Source of the DNA: Pseudomonas cavernicola
Lineage (GTDB): Bacteria; Pseudomonadota; Gammaproteobacteria; Pseudomonadales; Pseudomonadaceae
Length of the DNA: 64,000 bases
Direction of reading: 5' to 3'
Assembly (NCBI RefSeq): GCF_003596405.1
Contig: NZ_QYUR01000002.1
Coordinates: forward strand, 2,682,501 to 2,746,500
Shown: piece after piece, positions 17,431-25,925 of the stretch
Numbering within the stretch: position 1 is the stretch's first letter
Layout: every line of letters begins with the position of its first letter
Notes under the pieces: generated by a model
What the model was told of the DNA's origin: nothing
The model's database searches: none
What the model saw: the letters and a program-made list of their open reading frames with translations, nothing else
Translations under genes and position numbers: made by a program

Positions 17431-19119
17431 TCAAGCGATATCGCGCAGCTCGCGACGAAGGATTTTGCCTACCGGCGTCATCGGCAGAGCGTCCTTGAAG
17501 ACGATGTGCTTGGGCACTTTGTAGCCGGTGAAGTTTTCCTTGCAGTAAGCCTTCAGCTCTTCCACGGTCAGCCCCGCCTCGCGCGCCACCACGAACAACT
17601 TGACCGCCTCGCCGGACTTCTCGTCCGCCACGCCGATCGCCGCGCAGCTCGCCACCTTGGGGTGGGCCATGACCACATCTTCGATCTCGTTCGGGTAGAC
17701 ATTGAAGCCGGAGACGATGATCAGGTCTTTCTTGCGGTCGACAATACGCACGAAGCCGTCCGGGTCGATCACCGCGATGTCGCCGGTCTTCAGCCAGCCC
17801 TCGGCATCCAGCACTTCGGCGGTGGCGTCCGGGCGCTGCCAGTAGCCTTTCATCACCTGCGGACCTTTGACGCACAGCTCGCCGCGCTCGCCGATGGCGA
17901 GTTCCAGACCGTCATCGTCGATCACCTTGAACGCGGTGCCCGGCACCGGCATACCGACCGTGCCCAGCCGGGCCTTATCGCCATAGGGGTTGGTACTGGC
18001 CACCGGTGAGGTCTCGGTCAAGCCATAACCTTCCACCACCGAGCAACCGGTGATGGCCTGCCAGCGCTCGGCAGTAGCTTTGACCAACGCGGTACCGCCG
18101 GAGTTGGTGACTTTGAGGTTGGAAAAGTCCAGGTTCTTGAACTCTGGATGCTCCATCAAAGCGACGAACAGCGTGTTGAGGCCGAGCAGCGCAGAGAAGC
18201 GCCACTTCTGCAGCACTTTAATAAAGCCGGCAATGTCCCGCGGGTTACTGATCAGCACGTTGTGATTGCCGTTGACCATCATGCACATGCAATTCGCGGT
18301 GAAGGCATAGATGTGATAGAGCGGCAGCGGCGCGATCATCACTTCCTGCCCTTCTTTCATCAGCGGCCGACCATCCGCGCCGTGCTGCGACAGGCAAGCA
18401 TCAACCTGCTGCATATTGGCGACCAGATTGCCGTGGGTCAGCATCGCGCCTTTGGCTACGCCGGTGGTGCCACCGGTGTATTGCAGCACCGCGATGTCGT
18501 CCAACGTCACTTTGATCGGCTTCAGCGGTTGACCCTGGCCCTGCTTCAGCGCGTCCTTGAACGCCACTGCCTGCGGTAACTGGTAATCCGGCACCAGTTT
18601 CTTGACCTTTTTCACCACGGTGTTGACCAGCCAGCCTTTCAGTGCCGGCTGCAGGTCGCCCATCTTGGCTTCGATCAAAAATTCGATTTCGGTGTCCGCC
18701 AGCACCTCTTGCACCAGCTTGCCGAACATATTCAGGTACACCAGCGCACGCACCCCGGCGTCCTTGAACTGGTGACGCATCTCGCGGGCGGTGTACAGCG
18801 GGTTGGTGTTGACCACGATCAGCCCGGCGCGCATCGCGCCAAATACGGCAATCGGGTATTGCAGAATATTTGGCATTTGCACGGCGATGCGGTCGCCGGG
18901 CTTGAGATCCGTCTGTTTTTGCAGATAACCGGCGAAGGCGCCGGACAGACGATCCAACTCGGCGTAGGTCAGCGTCACGCCCATATTGCTGAACGCTGGG
19001 CGGTCGGCGAATTTCTTGCACGAGCGCTCGAATACCTCGATCACCGACTTATAGGCACCAAAGTCGATCTCATTGGGTACGCCGGCCGGGCGTTTGTCGC
19101 TCCAGAAATCAGGTTGCAT
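17431..19119 (-). CDS. fadD2: long-chain fatty acid--CoA ligase FadD2
   Basis: A 562-aa paralogue of the neighbouring ligase, with P-loop YTGGTTGVAKGAML, EGYGLTETSPVAS and the FACS motif GWLKTGDIAVIDPDGF plus VDRKKDLIIVSGFNVYPNE. The start MQPDFW (19119) gives the same length as FadD1; an ATG five codons upstream is possible but has a poor ribosome site. In P. aeruginosa FadD1 and FadD2 differ in chain-length and culture-condition preference, as reported for PA3299 and PA3300. A terminator follows the gene. The 271-bp gap on its other side separates it from a divergent hydrolase/phaJ1 pair. Confidence 0.92.
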   Translation of the reverse strand: MQPDFWSDKRPAGVPNEIDFGAYKSVIEVFERSCKKFADRPAFSNMGVTLTYAELDRLSGAFAGYLQKQTDLKPGDRIAVQMPNILQYPIAVFGAMRAGLIVVNTNPLYTAREMRHQFKDAGVRALVYLNMFGKLVQEVLADTEIEFLIEAKMGDLQPALKGWLVNTVVKKVKKLVPDYQLPQAVAFKDALKQGQGQPLKPIKVTLDDIAVLQYTGGTTGVAKGAMLTHGNLVANMQQVDACLSQHGADGRPLMKEGQEVMIAPLPLYHIYAFTANCMCMMVNGNHNVLISNPRDIAGFIKVLQKWRFSALLGLNTLFVALMEHPEFKNLDFSNLKVTNSGGTALVKATAERWQAITGCSVVEGYGLTETSPVASTNPYGDKARLGTVGMPVPGTAFKVIDDDGLELAIGERGELCVKGPQVMKGYWQRPDATAEVLDAEGWLKTGDIAVIDPDGFVRIVDRKKDLIIVSGFNVYPNEIEDVVMAHPKVASCAAIGVADEKSGEAVKLFVVAREAGLTVEELKAYCKENFTGYKVPKHIVFKDALPMTPVGKILRRELRDIA

Positions 19120-19390
19120 TGTTCTTATCCCCATTACCTGAAAATGTCTGGCCCGCGCGGACGGGGCTGACGGGAACTTAGCAGTTCTGGGCGTTAGCGC
19201 AAATACTTAGGGGAGCGTCATTGACCGCGTGAATCTTGGTTCAAGCGGCGTAGCCAGACTAAGAGCCCGTTCACGATCTCGCGACCTAAGGTCAACAGCA
19301 GATAATGAACCGACTCTAACGCTGGACAAACTGGGACAACGCCCGGTGCTGGCTCTACAATGCCAAACCCTCCGGGCATAAGGATCCGCC

Positions 19391-20350
19391 ATGCTTCACG
19401 ATGACTTTTGGCTAACCGCCAGCGATGCCGCGCCGCTGTACGTCAATCGCTGGTTCGCCGAACAACCACCAAAAGCGGTGGTGATGGTCGCCCACGGCAT
19501 GGCCGAACACAGCGGTCGTTATGCACGCTTGGGCGAAGCCTTGGTGCACGCCGGCTATGAGCTGTACGCGCACGATCAACGCGGCCACGGCAAGACGGCC
19601 CAACGCGGCGTGCTGGGGATGTATGCCGAACAGATGGGTTGGCAACGGGTGGTCAGTGACCTGGCCAACCTCAACCACCACATCCGCCAGCAGCACCCGC
19701 ACGTGCCGATCTTTTTACTCGGCCACAGCATGGGCAGCTATATCGGCCAGGCTTACTTGATGCAGCACAGTTGCAGCTTGCAGGGGGCGATCCTGTCCGG
19801 CTCGAACTACCAACCGGTTGGGCTGTACCGCGCGGCCTCCGTCATTGCCCGTTTAGAGCGCTGGCGCCAAGGCGCGACGGGGCGCAGCGCGCTGCTTGAG
19901 TTTCTCTCCTTCGGTTCGTTCAACAAGCCCTTCAAGCCCAACCGCACCAATTTCGACTGGCTGAGCCGCGACCCGGCCGAGGTCGACAAGTACGTCAACG
20001 ACCCGCTGTGCGGCTTTCGCTGTACCAATCAACTGTGGCTGGACCTGCTCGGCGGCTTGCAGCAGATCACCCCGGTGAAGCGTCTGGCACAGATCGACGC
20101 CGACCTGCCACTACTGGTGATCGGCGGTGCGCGTGACCCGGTCAGCGAGGGTAAACGTCTGGAAGACTTGGCCAATGCCTTGGGCCAGGCGGGCCATCAG
20201 AATGTGCGACTGAAAATTTACCCGGAGGCCCGCCATGAGCTGCTCAATGAGAGCAACCGTGACGAGGTGACCGCCGACCTTATCGACTGGCTAAACGAGG
20301 CTCTGACCCATAGCCGACGCCGCCAACCACAAGCCAAGGAGACCGTATGA
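19391..20350 (+). CDS. alpha/beta hydrolase (lysophospholipase / monoacylglycerol lipase type)
   Basis: A 319-aa Hydrolase_4-type alpha/beta hydrolase. HGMAEHSGRY forms the oxyanion-side motif, HDQRGHGKT follows, and the nucleophile Ser113 sits in LLGHSMGSYIGQ. The acid is likely the Asp in GGARDPVSEG and the base the His in EARHELLNE. No signal peptide is evident. Such enzymes release fatty acids from monoacylglycerols or lysophospholipids. The 3' end overlaps phaJ1 by 4 nt (ATGA), and two fatty acyl-CoA ligases are divergent. This arrangement suggests supply of fatty acids into beta-oxidation. It corresponds to PAO1 PA3301 by order. Confidence 0.85.
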   Translation: MLHDDFWLTASDAAPLYVNRWFAEQPPKAVVMVAHGMAEHSGRYARLGEALVHAGYELYAHDQRGHGKTAQRGVLGMYAEQMGWQRVVSDLANLNHHIRQQHPHVPIFLLGHSMGSYIGQAYLMQHSCSLQGAILSGSNYQPVGLYRAASVIARLERWRQGATGRSALLEFLSFGSFNKPFKPNRTNFDWLSRDPAEVDKYVNDPLCGFRCTNQLWLDLLGGLQQITPVKRLAQIDADLPLLVIGGARDPVSEGKRLEDLANALGQAGHQNVRLKIYPEARHELLNESNRDEVTADLIDWLNEALTHSRRRQPQAKETV

Positions 20351-20817
20351 CACAGGTCACGAACTTCCCCTATGACGCCCTCGAAGTGGGCCAGCAAGCC
20401 AGCTTCAGCAAGACCGTCGAGGAGCGCGACATCCAACTGTTCGCCGCCATGTCGGGGGACCGCAACCCGGTCCACCTGGATGCCGAATTCGCCGCCGGTA
20501 CCCTGTTCAAAGAGCGCATCGCCCACGGCATGCTCAGTGGCGCCCTGATCAGCGCCGCCATCGCCTGCGAACTGCCTGGCCCAGGCAGCATCTACCTCGG
20601 GCAAAACCTGCGCTTCACCCGCCCGGTAAAACTCGGCGATACCCTGCGGGTCGAGCTGGAAGTGCTGGAAAAGTTGCCGAAGAATCGCGTCAAGCTGGCC
20701 ACACGGGTGTTCAACCAGAACGCAGAACAAGTGGTCGATGGCGAAGCTGAAGTCTTGGCCCCACGCACCCAACAGACGGTTGAACTGCCGGAGCTGCCGC
20801 CGATCACCATCGGCTGA
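20347..20817 (+). CDS. phaJ1: (R)-specific enoyl-CoA hydratase PhaJ1 (MaoC-like)
   Basis: A 156-aa MaoC/hotdog-fold hydratase with the hydratase-2 motif: Asp38 and His43 in GDRNPVHLDAEFA, then RIAHGML. It hydrates trans-2-enoyl-CoA from beta-oxidation to (R)-3-hydroxyacyl-CoA, the precursor for polyhydroxyalkanoate synthesis. AAGGAG is 5 nt upstream of the ATG, and the gene is translationally coupled to the hydrolase. Length and place match PAO1 PA3302 (PhaJ1), which prefers short to medium chains. Specificity here is inferred from that match. Confidence 0.88.
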   Translation: MTQVTNFPYDALEVGQQASFSKTVEERDIQLFAAMSGDRNPVHLDAEFAAGTLFKERIAHGMLSGALISAAIACELPGPGSIYLGQNLRFTRPVKLGDTLRVELEVLEKLPKNRVKLATRVFNQNAEQVVDGEAEVLAPRTQQTVELPELPPITIG

Positions 20818-20935
20818 TATTGCTGTTGAGCTTTTTAAACATGAACGCCCTCGCCCTTTGGGGCGGGCGGCGGCAATAGCGAAACATGCCCCGCCCGTCC
20901 CTGCGGGGCACCTCCTCCCGGTGGATGAAGGGAGT

Positions 20936-21823
20936 TTATTTCCCCTGCGACTCTGCCCCGCCCTGCCCGCCTTCACTGACCTGCACACTCGCGGTCATCC
21001 CTGCACTCAATTGCATGCCCTCGGGCAGTTGATCGAGCTTGATCCGCACCGGAATCCGCTGCGCCAGGCGCACCCAGTTAAAAGTCGGCTCAACATTCGC
21101 CAACAACTGCGTATCCGGGCTGGCGTTGCGGTCGGTGATGCCGCGACTGATGCTTTCCACGCTGCCGCTCAAGGCTTCACCCGCGCCCATTAGCCAAACC
21201 TTGACCGGCGCCCCGACCTGGATGCGTGACAGTTTGGTTTCCTCAAAGTAGGCCTGTAGATAAAACGACTTGTCATCGACCAAGGCCATCACCGGCTGCC
21301 CGGCCGTGACGTAGTTGCCTTGCGCCAGGCGCAGGTTGGTGATCTGCCCGGCACGCGACGCGCGCAGCTCACTGCGGGCAAGGTTAAGCTCGGCAACCTT
21401 CACATCGGCCTGCGCTTCACGGTAGGCACCGCGGGCGATATCCGCGGTGATCTGCGCGTTCTCCTTCAGCTCGGCGCTGATCGCCTGCGGCCCGAGATGA
21501 GCGCGACGCGAAGCCTCGTGCTCACGCAGGCGCAGTTGTTGCTTGCGAGTTTGCGCGATTGCTCGGGCCTTCTCCAAGGCGACCTGAAAACGCTCGCGAT
21601 CGAGACTCAGAAGCAGATCACCGACCTTGACCTGCTGGTTGTCATGCACCCTCAAGTCCACCACCCAGCCCGACACGTCGGGAGCGATCACCACTACATC
21701 GGCACGGATCCGTGCGTCGCGCGTCCAGGGCGACAACATGTAGTACTGCCAGAGGCCGTAACCGGCCACCAGTGCCGCAGCGACCAGGCAGAGGGTAATG
21801 ACAACACGTAAAGCGAAACGCAT
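20936..21823 (-). CDS. HlyD-family membrane fusion protein (AaeA/EmrA-like)
   Basis: A 295-aa periplasmic adaptor. It has one N-terminal membrane anchor (VVITLCLVAAALVAGYGLWQ), a biotinyl-lipoyl half (VVVIAPDVSGWVVDLRVHDN, QQVKVGDLLLSLD), an alpha-hairpin and a beta-barrel with NVEPTFNWVRLAQRIPVRI, a segment typical of AaeA. The start MRFALRV (21823) has GAGAG a few bases upstream; the longer frame upstream overlaps the preceding gene. It is the last gene of a FUSC-DUF1656-HlyD operon. With an outer membrane channel encoded elsewhere, it would export aromatic acids or related toxic compounds. Confidence 0.9.
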   Translation of the reverse strand: MRFALRVVITLCLVAAALVAGYGLWQYYMLSPWTRDARIRADVVVIAPDVSGWVVDLRVHDNQQVKVGDLLLSLDRERFQVALEKARAIAQTRKQQLRLREHEASRRAHLGPQAISAELKENAQITADIARGAYREAQADVKVAELNLARSELRASRAGQITNLRLAQGNYVTAGQPVMALVDDKSFYLQAYFEETKLSRIQVGAPVKVWLMGAGEALSGSVESISRGITDRNASPDTQLLANVEPTFNWVRLAQRIPVRIKLDQLPEGMQLSAGMTASVQVSEGGQGGAESQGK

Positions 21824-21834
21824 ATTTCTCTCCT

Positions 21835-22041
21835 TCACCAGTGGCCCAGCACAGCGGTAAGCGCCGCCAGGACACAGACATACAAGGCACAATCGAACAA
21901 GGCTTCGTGCCAGATCCAGCGCGCCAGCCCGACCCGTTGCAAACCGAAGCGCAACAGTCCGGTGAGCAGCAGCGCCAGCAGTGCATAAATCAGAAACGGG
22001 CTGAGCAAGACTCCGCCCAAAGACCACTCACGCAAGCCCAT
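21835..22041 (-). CDS. DUF1656 small membrane protein (AaeX-like)
   Basis: A 68-aa protein with two predicted membrane segments (LLSPFLIYALLALLLTGLL and ALYVCVLAALTAVLGHW). It is typical of the DUF1656/AaeX proteins that sit between FUSC and HlyD genes in aromatic acid efflux operons. The start at 22041 has a strong AGGAGG and lies inside the end of the FUSC gene (14-nt overlap). The HlyD gene begins 11 nt after its stop. Its exact role in the pump is not established for the family. Confidence 0.82.
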   Translation of the reverse strand: MGLREWSLGGVLLSPFLIYALLALLLTGLLRFGLQRVGLARWIWHEALFDCALYVCVLAALTAVLGHW

Positions 22042-24073
22042 GGCTCGCCTCCTGTTGTTCACACCAATCCCGCCAGCTGTACTGCAGCTGCAACAGCGCC
22101 GCCCGGGCCAGACGCCGGTCGATGCTCGAGCCGGCGTCACGCAAGGCCGTCAGCAGGTCGGCCACCGGCGCATCCAACGCCGCAGCCCACTGAGGCTGCG
22201 GCCCTTGCAGCAGGATGGGTTCCAGCCGGCGCAAAAATCGCTCCTCTGCCCCTCCCAAGGGTGAGTCAGCCGCCGCCAGGCAGCGGCGTAAGTGCAGTAG
22301 CTCGTCGCCCAGATCGAGGCTGGCGAGACCATCATCCCAACGGTTGCGCGCTTGTGCCGGCAGCAGCGGGTAGTGCCTTGCTAGCTGCAACAAGCGATCG
22401 GCCATACGGCCACCAAACCAGTTCTCGGCACCGAGCAGGGCGCGACGAGTCAGGCGGCCAAGGTCGGCGAGCGTGGCCTCGAGCAGACGTCGAGCATGCC
22501 AGACCGGGTTGCGCAGGACGATCAGACGGAACGCCAGCACGGCAAAACCAACGCCGATCAATATCGCAATCGCCTGGTTAAGAAAGGAGGCAACGTCATA
22601 GCGCATGGCATTCTGCGGCGCGCACAGGACGATGAAGTGCAGGCAGAACGAGGTGGCCGTCGCCCCCAGCGCCGGCTTAGCCATACCCAGCGCGGCGAAG
22701 AACAGCGGCACGCCGAGGGCCAGGCAAAGCGTGGGGAAACCACTCAGCTGCGGCAACAGCAGTTGACCAACGAAGAACGCCACCGGCAGCGCGTAGAGAA
22801 TCCCACGCAGAAAGCTGAAACCGATCTGCTCGGCATTCTCACGACTAGCGAACAGGCAGCAGACTACACACGTCAGGGTTAGCGCGCCGACGGCGGCAGT
22901 CCAGCCGGTGGCCAGCCAAAAACTTGCCAGGGCGAGAAACGCCAGGGCGCTGCGCAATCCGTAAATTGCCGCCGTCTGTACATCGCGGTGCCAGGACATT
23001 GCCGGTGGCGCATCGACCGGCGCCTCGCCCTTTTCCACCGCCGTGAGCGCATCGGCAGCCGACTGGGCCTGACGCAGCAGCACGGCCATGCGGGCCAAGC
23101 AGTATTGCTGCACCGCGGGCAAATCTTCAGCTTCGGATGCGCTGAGCAAACGCTCACGCAGGGCCTCCAGCACCTCCTGCCGAGGCTCGACCAGAGCCTG
23201 CTGCACTTCGTCCAGCCACGGCACCAACTGGTGCGCTTCGCTTTCCGTCAACTGCCGCCATTGCCGTGCCACGCCACGCGCCAGCCGCAACAGGCTGAGC
23301 AGGTCACGGCTCAATACGCGCAGGGCTATCGCCCGCTGGCGACCGCGATTGCCCTCGAACCAGGCATGCTCGCGCTGGGCATCCACCGCAACGATACGTC
23401 CGAGCACGCCGAGCAGGCCTTGACGCTCCTTCCGCTCACCCGTCAGCGCCGCGCTCGCCGCTTGAATACCGGCCAGCCAGGCATCCCGCGCCTGCTTCGC
23501 CAGGCGCAACTCGACACGCTGCGGCCAGAGCAGCGCGTTGACTACCGTGGCACAGATGATACCGAGGGAAATCTCGGTACAGCGGGATACGGCCTGGTCA
23601 AACACCGTCAACGGATGGCCGATCGCAGGCAGGCCAATGATCGCCACGGTGTAACCGGCCAACACGAATGAATAAGACCAGGCGCTGCGCAACAGGGTCG
23701 AAGCCGCCGTACACAGCCCCAGCCAGCCCGCCAACGCCAGCAGGAACAGCCAGGGCGTCTGGGCGAACAGCGCCATGATCAGCACCGCCATGGCAGTGCC
23801 AATCAGCGTCCCGAGCAGCCGGGCCAGACCTTTCTGCACCACCATGCCAGAGAGCGGCTGCGCGACGATAACAGCCGTCATCAGCGCCCACTGCGGCTGC
23901 TCCAAGCCAAAACGAATCGCGCACCAGAGCGCCAGGCCAGCGCCCAGCAGGGTCTTGATAGCGAACTGGACTGCCTGAGTATCGGGCGCACACAACGCCT
24001 GCAGAGTGTCACGCACGGGCGAAACCTGTGGGGAGTTCGAATGAAAGATAGTCGCCAGTGCTTGAGATAACAC
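22028..24073 (-). CDS. FUSC-family inner membrane transporter (AaeB-like)
   Basis: A 681-aa fusaric acid resistance protein family member with two repeats of hydrophobic segments (about residues 35-190 and 370-530) and a cytoplasmic region between and after them. The conserved start of the domain reads WALMTAVIVAQPLSGMVVQK. The first codon appears to be GTG at 24073 and lacks a strong ribosome site, so the start is uncertain by a few codons. It is the first gene of a three-gene efflux operon. A palindromic operator-like site lies about 20 bp upstream, consistent with local repression, though no regulator gene is adjacent. Confidence 0.88.
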   Translation of the reverse strand: MLSQALATIFHSNSPQVSPVRDTLQALCAPDTQAVQFAIKTLLGAGLALWCAIRFGLEQPQWALMTAVIVAQPLSGMVVQKGLARLLGTLIGTAMAVLIMALFAQTPWLFLLALAGWLGLCTAASTLLRSAWSYSFVLAGYTVAIIGLPAIGHPLTVFDQAVSRCTEISLGIICATVVNALLWPQRVELRLAKQARDAWLAGIQAASAALTGERKERQGLLGVLGRIVAVDAQREHAWFEGNRGRQRAIALRVLSRDLLSLLRLARGVARQWRQLTESEAHQLVPWLDEVQQALVEPRQEVLEALRERLLSASEAEDLPAVQQYCLARMAVLLRQAQSAADALTAVEKGEAPVDAPPAMSWHRDVQTAAIYGLRSALAFLALASFWLATGWTAAVGALTLTCVVCCLFASRENAEQIGFSFLRGILYALPVAFFVGQLLLPQLSGFPTLCLALGVPLFFAALGMAKPALGATATSFCLHFIVLCAPQNAMRYDVASFLNQAIAILIGVGFAVLAFRLIVLRNPVWHARRLLEATLADLGRLTRRALLGAENWFGGRMADRLLQLARHYPLLPAQARNRWDDGLASLDLGDELLHLRRCLAAADSPLGGAEERFLRRLEPILLQGPQPQWAAALDAPVADLLTALRDAGSSIDRRLARAALLQLQYSWRDWCEQQEASHGLA

Positions 24074-24091
24074 AGACGCAAGCTAATTATT

Positions 24092-24103
24092 AGTCAGCTA
24101 ACT
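24092..24103. promoter_or_regulatory. possible operator of the FUSC efflux operon
   Basis: AGTCAGCTAACT is a 12-bp palindrome apart from one symmetric mismatch pair (AGTnAGCTnACT) and sits in an AT-rich patch just before the operon. MarR-type repressors of efflux operons often bind such sites. The call rests on symmetry and position only. Confidence 0.35.
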
Positions 24104-24203
24104 ATATGTCGTCTAGTGGATTTGCCCAGATGCAGCACTTACCCCCAGCAACCACAACGCCGAGCGGCGCACCTGAGGCACACGGCCCAAGCCAGTCAGT
24201 AGA

Positions 24204-24232
24204 AATAAAAAAATGGGCGACCGAAGTCGCCC
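24204..24232 (-). terminator. rho-independent terminator after the ccoM-like gene
   Basis: Stem GGGCGAC (24215-24221) / GTCGCCC (24226-24232) with loop CGAA. On the minus strand it is followed by ATTTTTTTATTTC. It lies about 30 bp downstream of the ccoM-like stop codon. Confidence 0.85.
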
Positions 24233-24263
24233 AAAAGCCTTGCGTGCATGAGGTCTGGAACGA

Positions 24264-24380
24264 CTAGCGCGATTTGCGCTTGTGCGAGTCTTTCCAGATG
24301 AAATAAGAAAAACCACCGATGAAGGCGAGCATCAGGCCGACGGTGCCGATACCTGCGAGTACCACTACATCAACAAACAT
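24264..24380 (-). CDS. ccoM: CcoM-like small subunit of cbb3 cytochrome oxidase
   Basis: A 38-aa single-span membrane protein: MFVDVVVLAGIGTVGLM, then AFIGGFSYFIWKDSHK and a basic tail. It strongly resembles CcoM, the small assembly/stability subunit found with the cbb3-type oxidase of Pseudomonas stutzeri, as I remember that sequence. GGAGG lies 5 nt before the ATG, and a clear terminator follows, so it is a complete one-gene transcription unit. Two FNR/ANR boxes lie upstream, as expected for a low-oxygen respiration gene. The ccoNOPQ genes are not in this window, as usual for ccoM. The gene is easily missed because of its size. Confidence 0.82.
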   Translation of the reverse strand: MFVDVVVLAGIGTVGLMLAFIGGFSYFIWKDSHKRKSR

Positions 24381-24448
24381 GACGGCCTCCTGCGCTGTAA
24401 CCCCTGAGAGGAATAGCTGCAGGGTACGCAGATACGCGGGCGGGAAAA

Positions 24449-24462
24449 TTGATCGAGATCAA
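24449..24462. promoter_or_regulatory. FNR/ANR box (proximal) of the ccoM-like gene
   Basis: TTGATCGAGATCAA is a perfect match to the TTGAT-N4-ATCAA consensus. Its centre is about 75 bp from the ATG of the ccoM-like gene. A class II position (-41.5) would put the transcript start near 24414. It is expected to bind ANR (or Dnr) under low oxygen. Confidence 0.85.
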
Positions 24463-24498
24463 TACTGCCCAGGGCTGGGCAGTGGCACTGAGGAAAAA

Positions 24499-24512
24499 CT
24501 GATCTGGATCAA
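24499..24512. promoter_or_regulatory. FNR/ANR box (distal) of the ccoM-like gene
   Basis: CTGATCTGGATCAA matches TTGAT-N4-ATCAA with one mismatch. Its centre lies exactly 50 bp upstream of the proximal box, close to five helical turns, so two ANR dimers could sit on the same face of the DNA. Confidence 0.7.
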
Positions 24513-24641
24513 CAGATCAGCCTTTCGCACATACAGAACGTAGCAGTAGGGCGAGTCGAACCCGCGCGGTAATTCCACAGAGGCTAGCCACGCGGGTTTC
24601 ACCCGCCCTACTAGGCTGCGAGCTGCGAGCTGTGAGCCGGA

Positions 24642-24803
24642 TCAGCGCTTTTTCGGTTTGCCCTTAGGCTTTTTCTTCGCCTTGGATAACGGCAGCGCCT
24701 GTTCGAAAGCCTGGCGCACTTCGTTCAGGCGCTTTTCGTTGAGATCATGGATGCGCTTGTCGCGCTCGGCGCTGAAGTCGATCAGCTTGTCATCGTGGCT
24801 CAT
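24642..24803 (-). CDS. small conserved basic protein of unknown function
   Basis: A 53-aa protein opening MSHDDKLIDFSAERDKRIHDL and ending in a very basic tail (SKAKKKPKGKPKKR). The middle is a charged helix. The ATG at 24803 begins 2 nt after the stop codon of the AlkB-like gene, so the two are co-transcribed. A longer frame upstream would run into the dioxygenase gene and is rejected. The basic tail suggests nucleic acid binding, but nothing more specific can be said. Homologues occupy the same place in other pseudomonads, as far as I recall. Confidence 0.65.
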   Translation of the reverse strand: MSHDDKLIDFSAERDKRIHDLNEKRLNEVRQAFEQALPLSKAKKKPKGKPKKR

Positions 24804-24805
24804 AT

Positions 24806-25402
24806 CTACGACCGGATCAGGCGGAAAGTCAGATTCAGGCGCGGCGCACAGGCTTTGCGCGTCTTCGCGACTTGATGCTGCCAATAATGCTGTGTCGCGC
24901 CGGCCATGACCAGCAGAGATCCATGGCCCAGCTCCAGCGAGTGTTCGATGCGCGTCTGGCCGTTGCGACGCAGATCGAAACGCCGCGTGCCGCCGAGGTT
25001 AAGCGAGGCAATCAACGGGTTTGCCCCTAACTCCGGCTCGTCATCGCTATGCCAGCCCATGGAGTCCTGGCCATCCCGGTAATAGTTGAGTAGCACGCCA
25101 TTCAGGCGCTGGCCGACAGCGGCCTGCACCTGTAAGCGGATTTCCGCCAGCAACGGCGTCCAGGGCAGCGGTTGATGAATCAGGCCGGAATAGCGGTAGC
25201 CCGCCTCGGCATCGCCATACCAGGCGAGCAGACGCGGCACCGGATGATAGCGGCCATGCAAGAACACCTGCGGCTGCCGCCATGGGGTTTCGGCCAGTAA
25301 CCCAGCGAGCCAGCGATCTGCCGTGGCTACATCCAGCCAATCCGGTATGAAGCGCAGCTCGGCATTGGGCAAAACGACGGGAGTATCGGCAAACAAATCC
25401 AC
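24806..25402 (-). CDS. AlkB-like 2-oxoglutarate/Fe(II) dioxygenase
   Basis: A 198-aa AlkB-superfamily protein. The iron ligands are His118 and Asp120 (GWHSDDEPEL) and His176 (QHYWQHQV); the 2-oxoglutarate-binding arginine is in PRLNLTFR, and the substrate-lid NYYRDGQDSMGWH is conserved. Such enzymes oxidatively remove alkyl groups from DNA or RNA bases. The length fits the short bacterial AlkB-like (ALKBH2/3-like) group rather than classical Ada-linked AlkB. The start is GTG 25402 with a weak purine-rich site upstream. It is followed at once by a small basic protein. Its position next to rapA matches PAO1 PA3306. Confidence 0.88.
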   Translation of the reverse strand: MDLFADTPVVLPNAELRFIPDWLDVATADRWLAGLLAETPWRQPQVFLHGRYHPVPRLLAWYGDAEAGYRYSGLIHQPLPWTPLLAEIRLQVQAAVGQRLNGVLLNYYRDGQDSMGWHSDDEPELGANPLIASLNLGGTRRFDLRRNGQTRIEHSLELGHGSLLVMAGATQHYWQHQVAKTRKACAPRLNLTFRLIRS

Positions 25403-25461
25403 ACAGACTCACTCACACTGCCGCGATAACAATGCAGCGACACCGACCGAGTGTGCGCCGC

Positions 25462-25761
25462 CTAGACCTCGATATCCACCCACAGGCCCTGGCGGGGCAA
25501 CTCTTCGAACAGCGCTTGATCCTCGGCCGCCACTTCGCCTTCGGCCAATTCTTCGGCAGTGTAACCACGCCGCTGGCGACGCCGACGCTGTTCCTCTCGC
25601 TGCGAGGCTTCAGCCTCCTGCGGATGGCGTTTATCCAGGGCGACCGCGCTTTCATTGGCGCTGCCTTGCAGCGGCGTCACCGGGGGAATGTCTGGCCGCG
25701 GCTTGACCGGATCTTGCTGCGCGGTCACCGGCATCATGCTGTGGGGAATGGGTGGCAACAT
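25462..25761 (-). CDS. conserved hypothetical Pseudomonas protein
   Basis: A 99-aa protein with no recognised domain. It opens MLPPIPHSMMPVTAQQDPVKP (Pro-rich) and continues with a charged segment containing QREEQRRRRQRRGY, then an acidic end with GLWVDIEV. The low-complexity character suggests disorder in the middle, with conserved ends. GGAGG is 9 nt upstream of the ATG. It lies between the AlkB-like gene and the divergent rapA, where similar proteins are found in other pseudomonads. Function unknown. Confidence 0.7.
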   Translation of the reverse strand: MLPPIPHSMMPVTAQQDPVKPRPDIPPVTPLQGSANESAVALDKRHPQEAEASQREEQRRRRQRRGYTAEELAEGEVAAEDQALFEELPRQGLWVDIEV

Positions 25762-25925
25762 ATTTCCAGCCCTCCTTTGGTCAGACTGTCGGCCGTTCGG
25801 ACGCCGACTTGAGGTTGCGCTCGCTACACTTTTGACTCAAGTCTCGCCGGCAAGTGCTATAGCGCCTTTGGCCTGGGCGCAGCGTTCCGTTACCATAGCC
25901 GGCTTTTTCATCGCGGGAGACAGGC

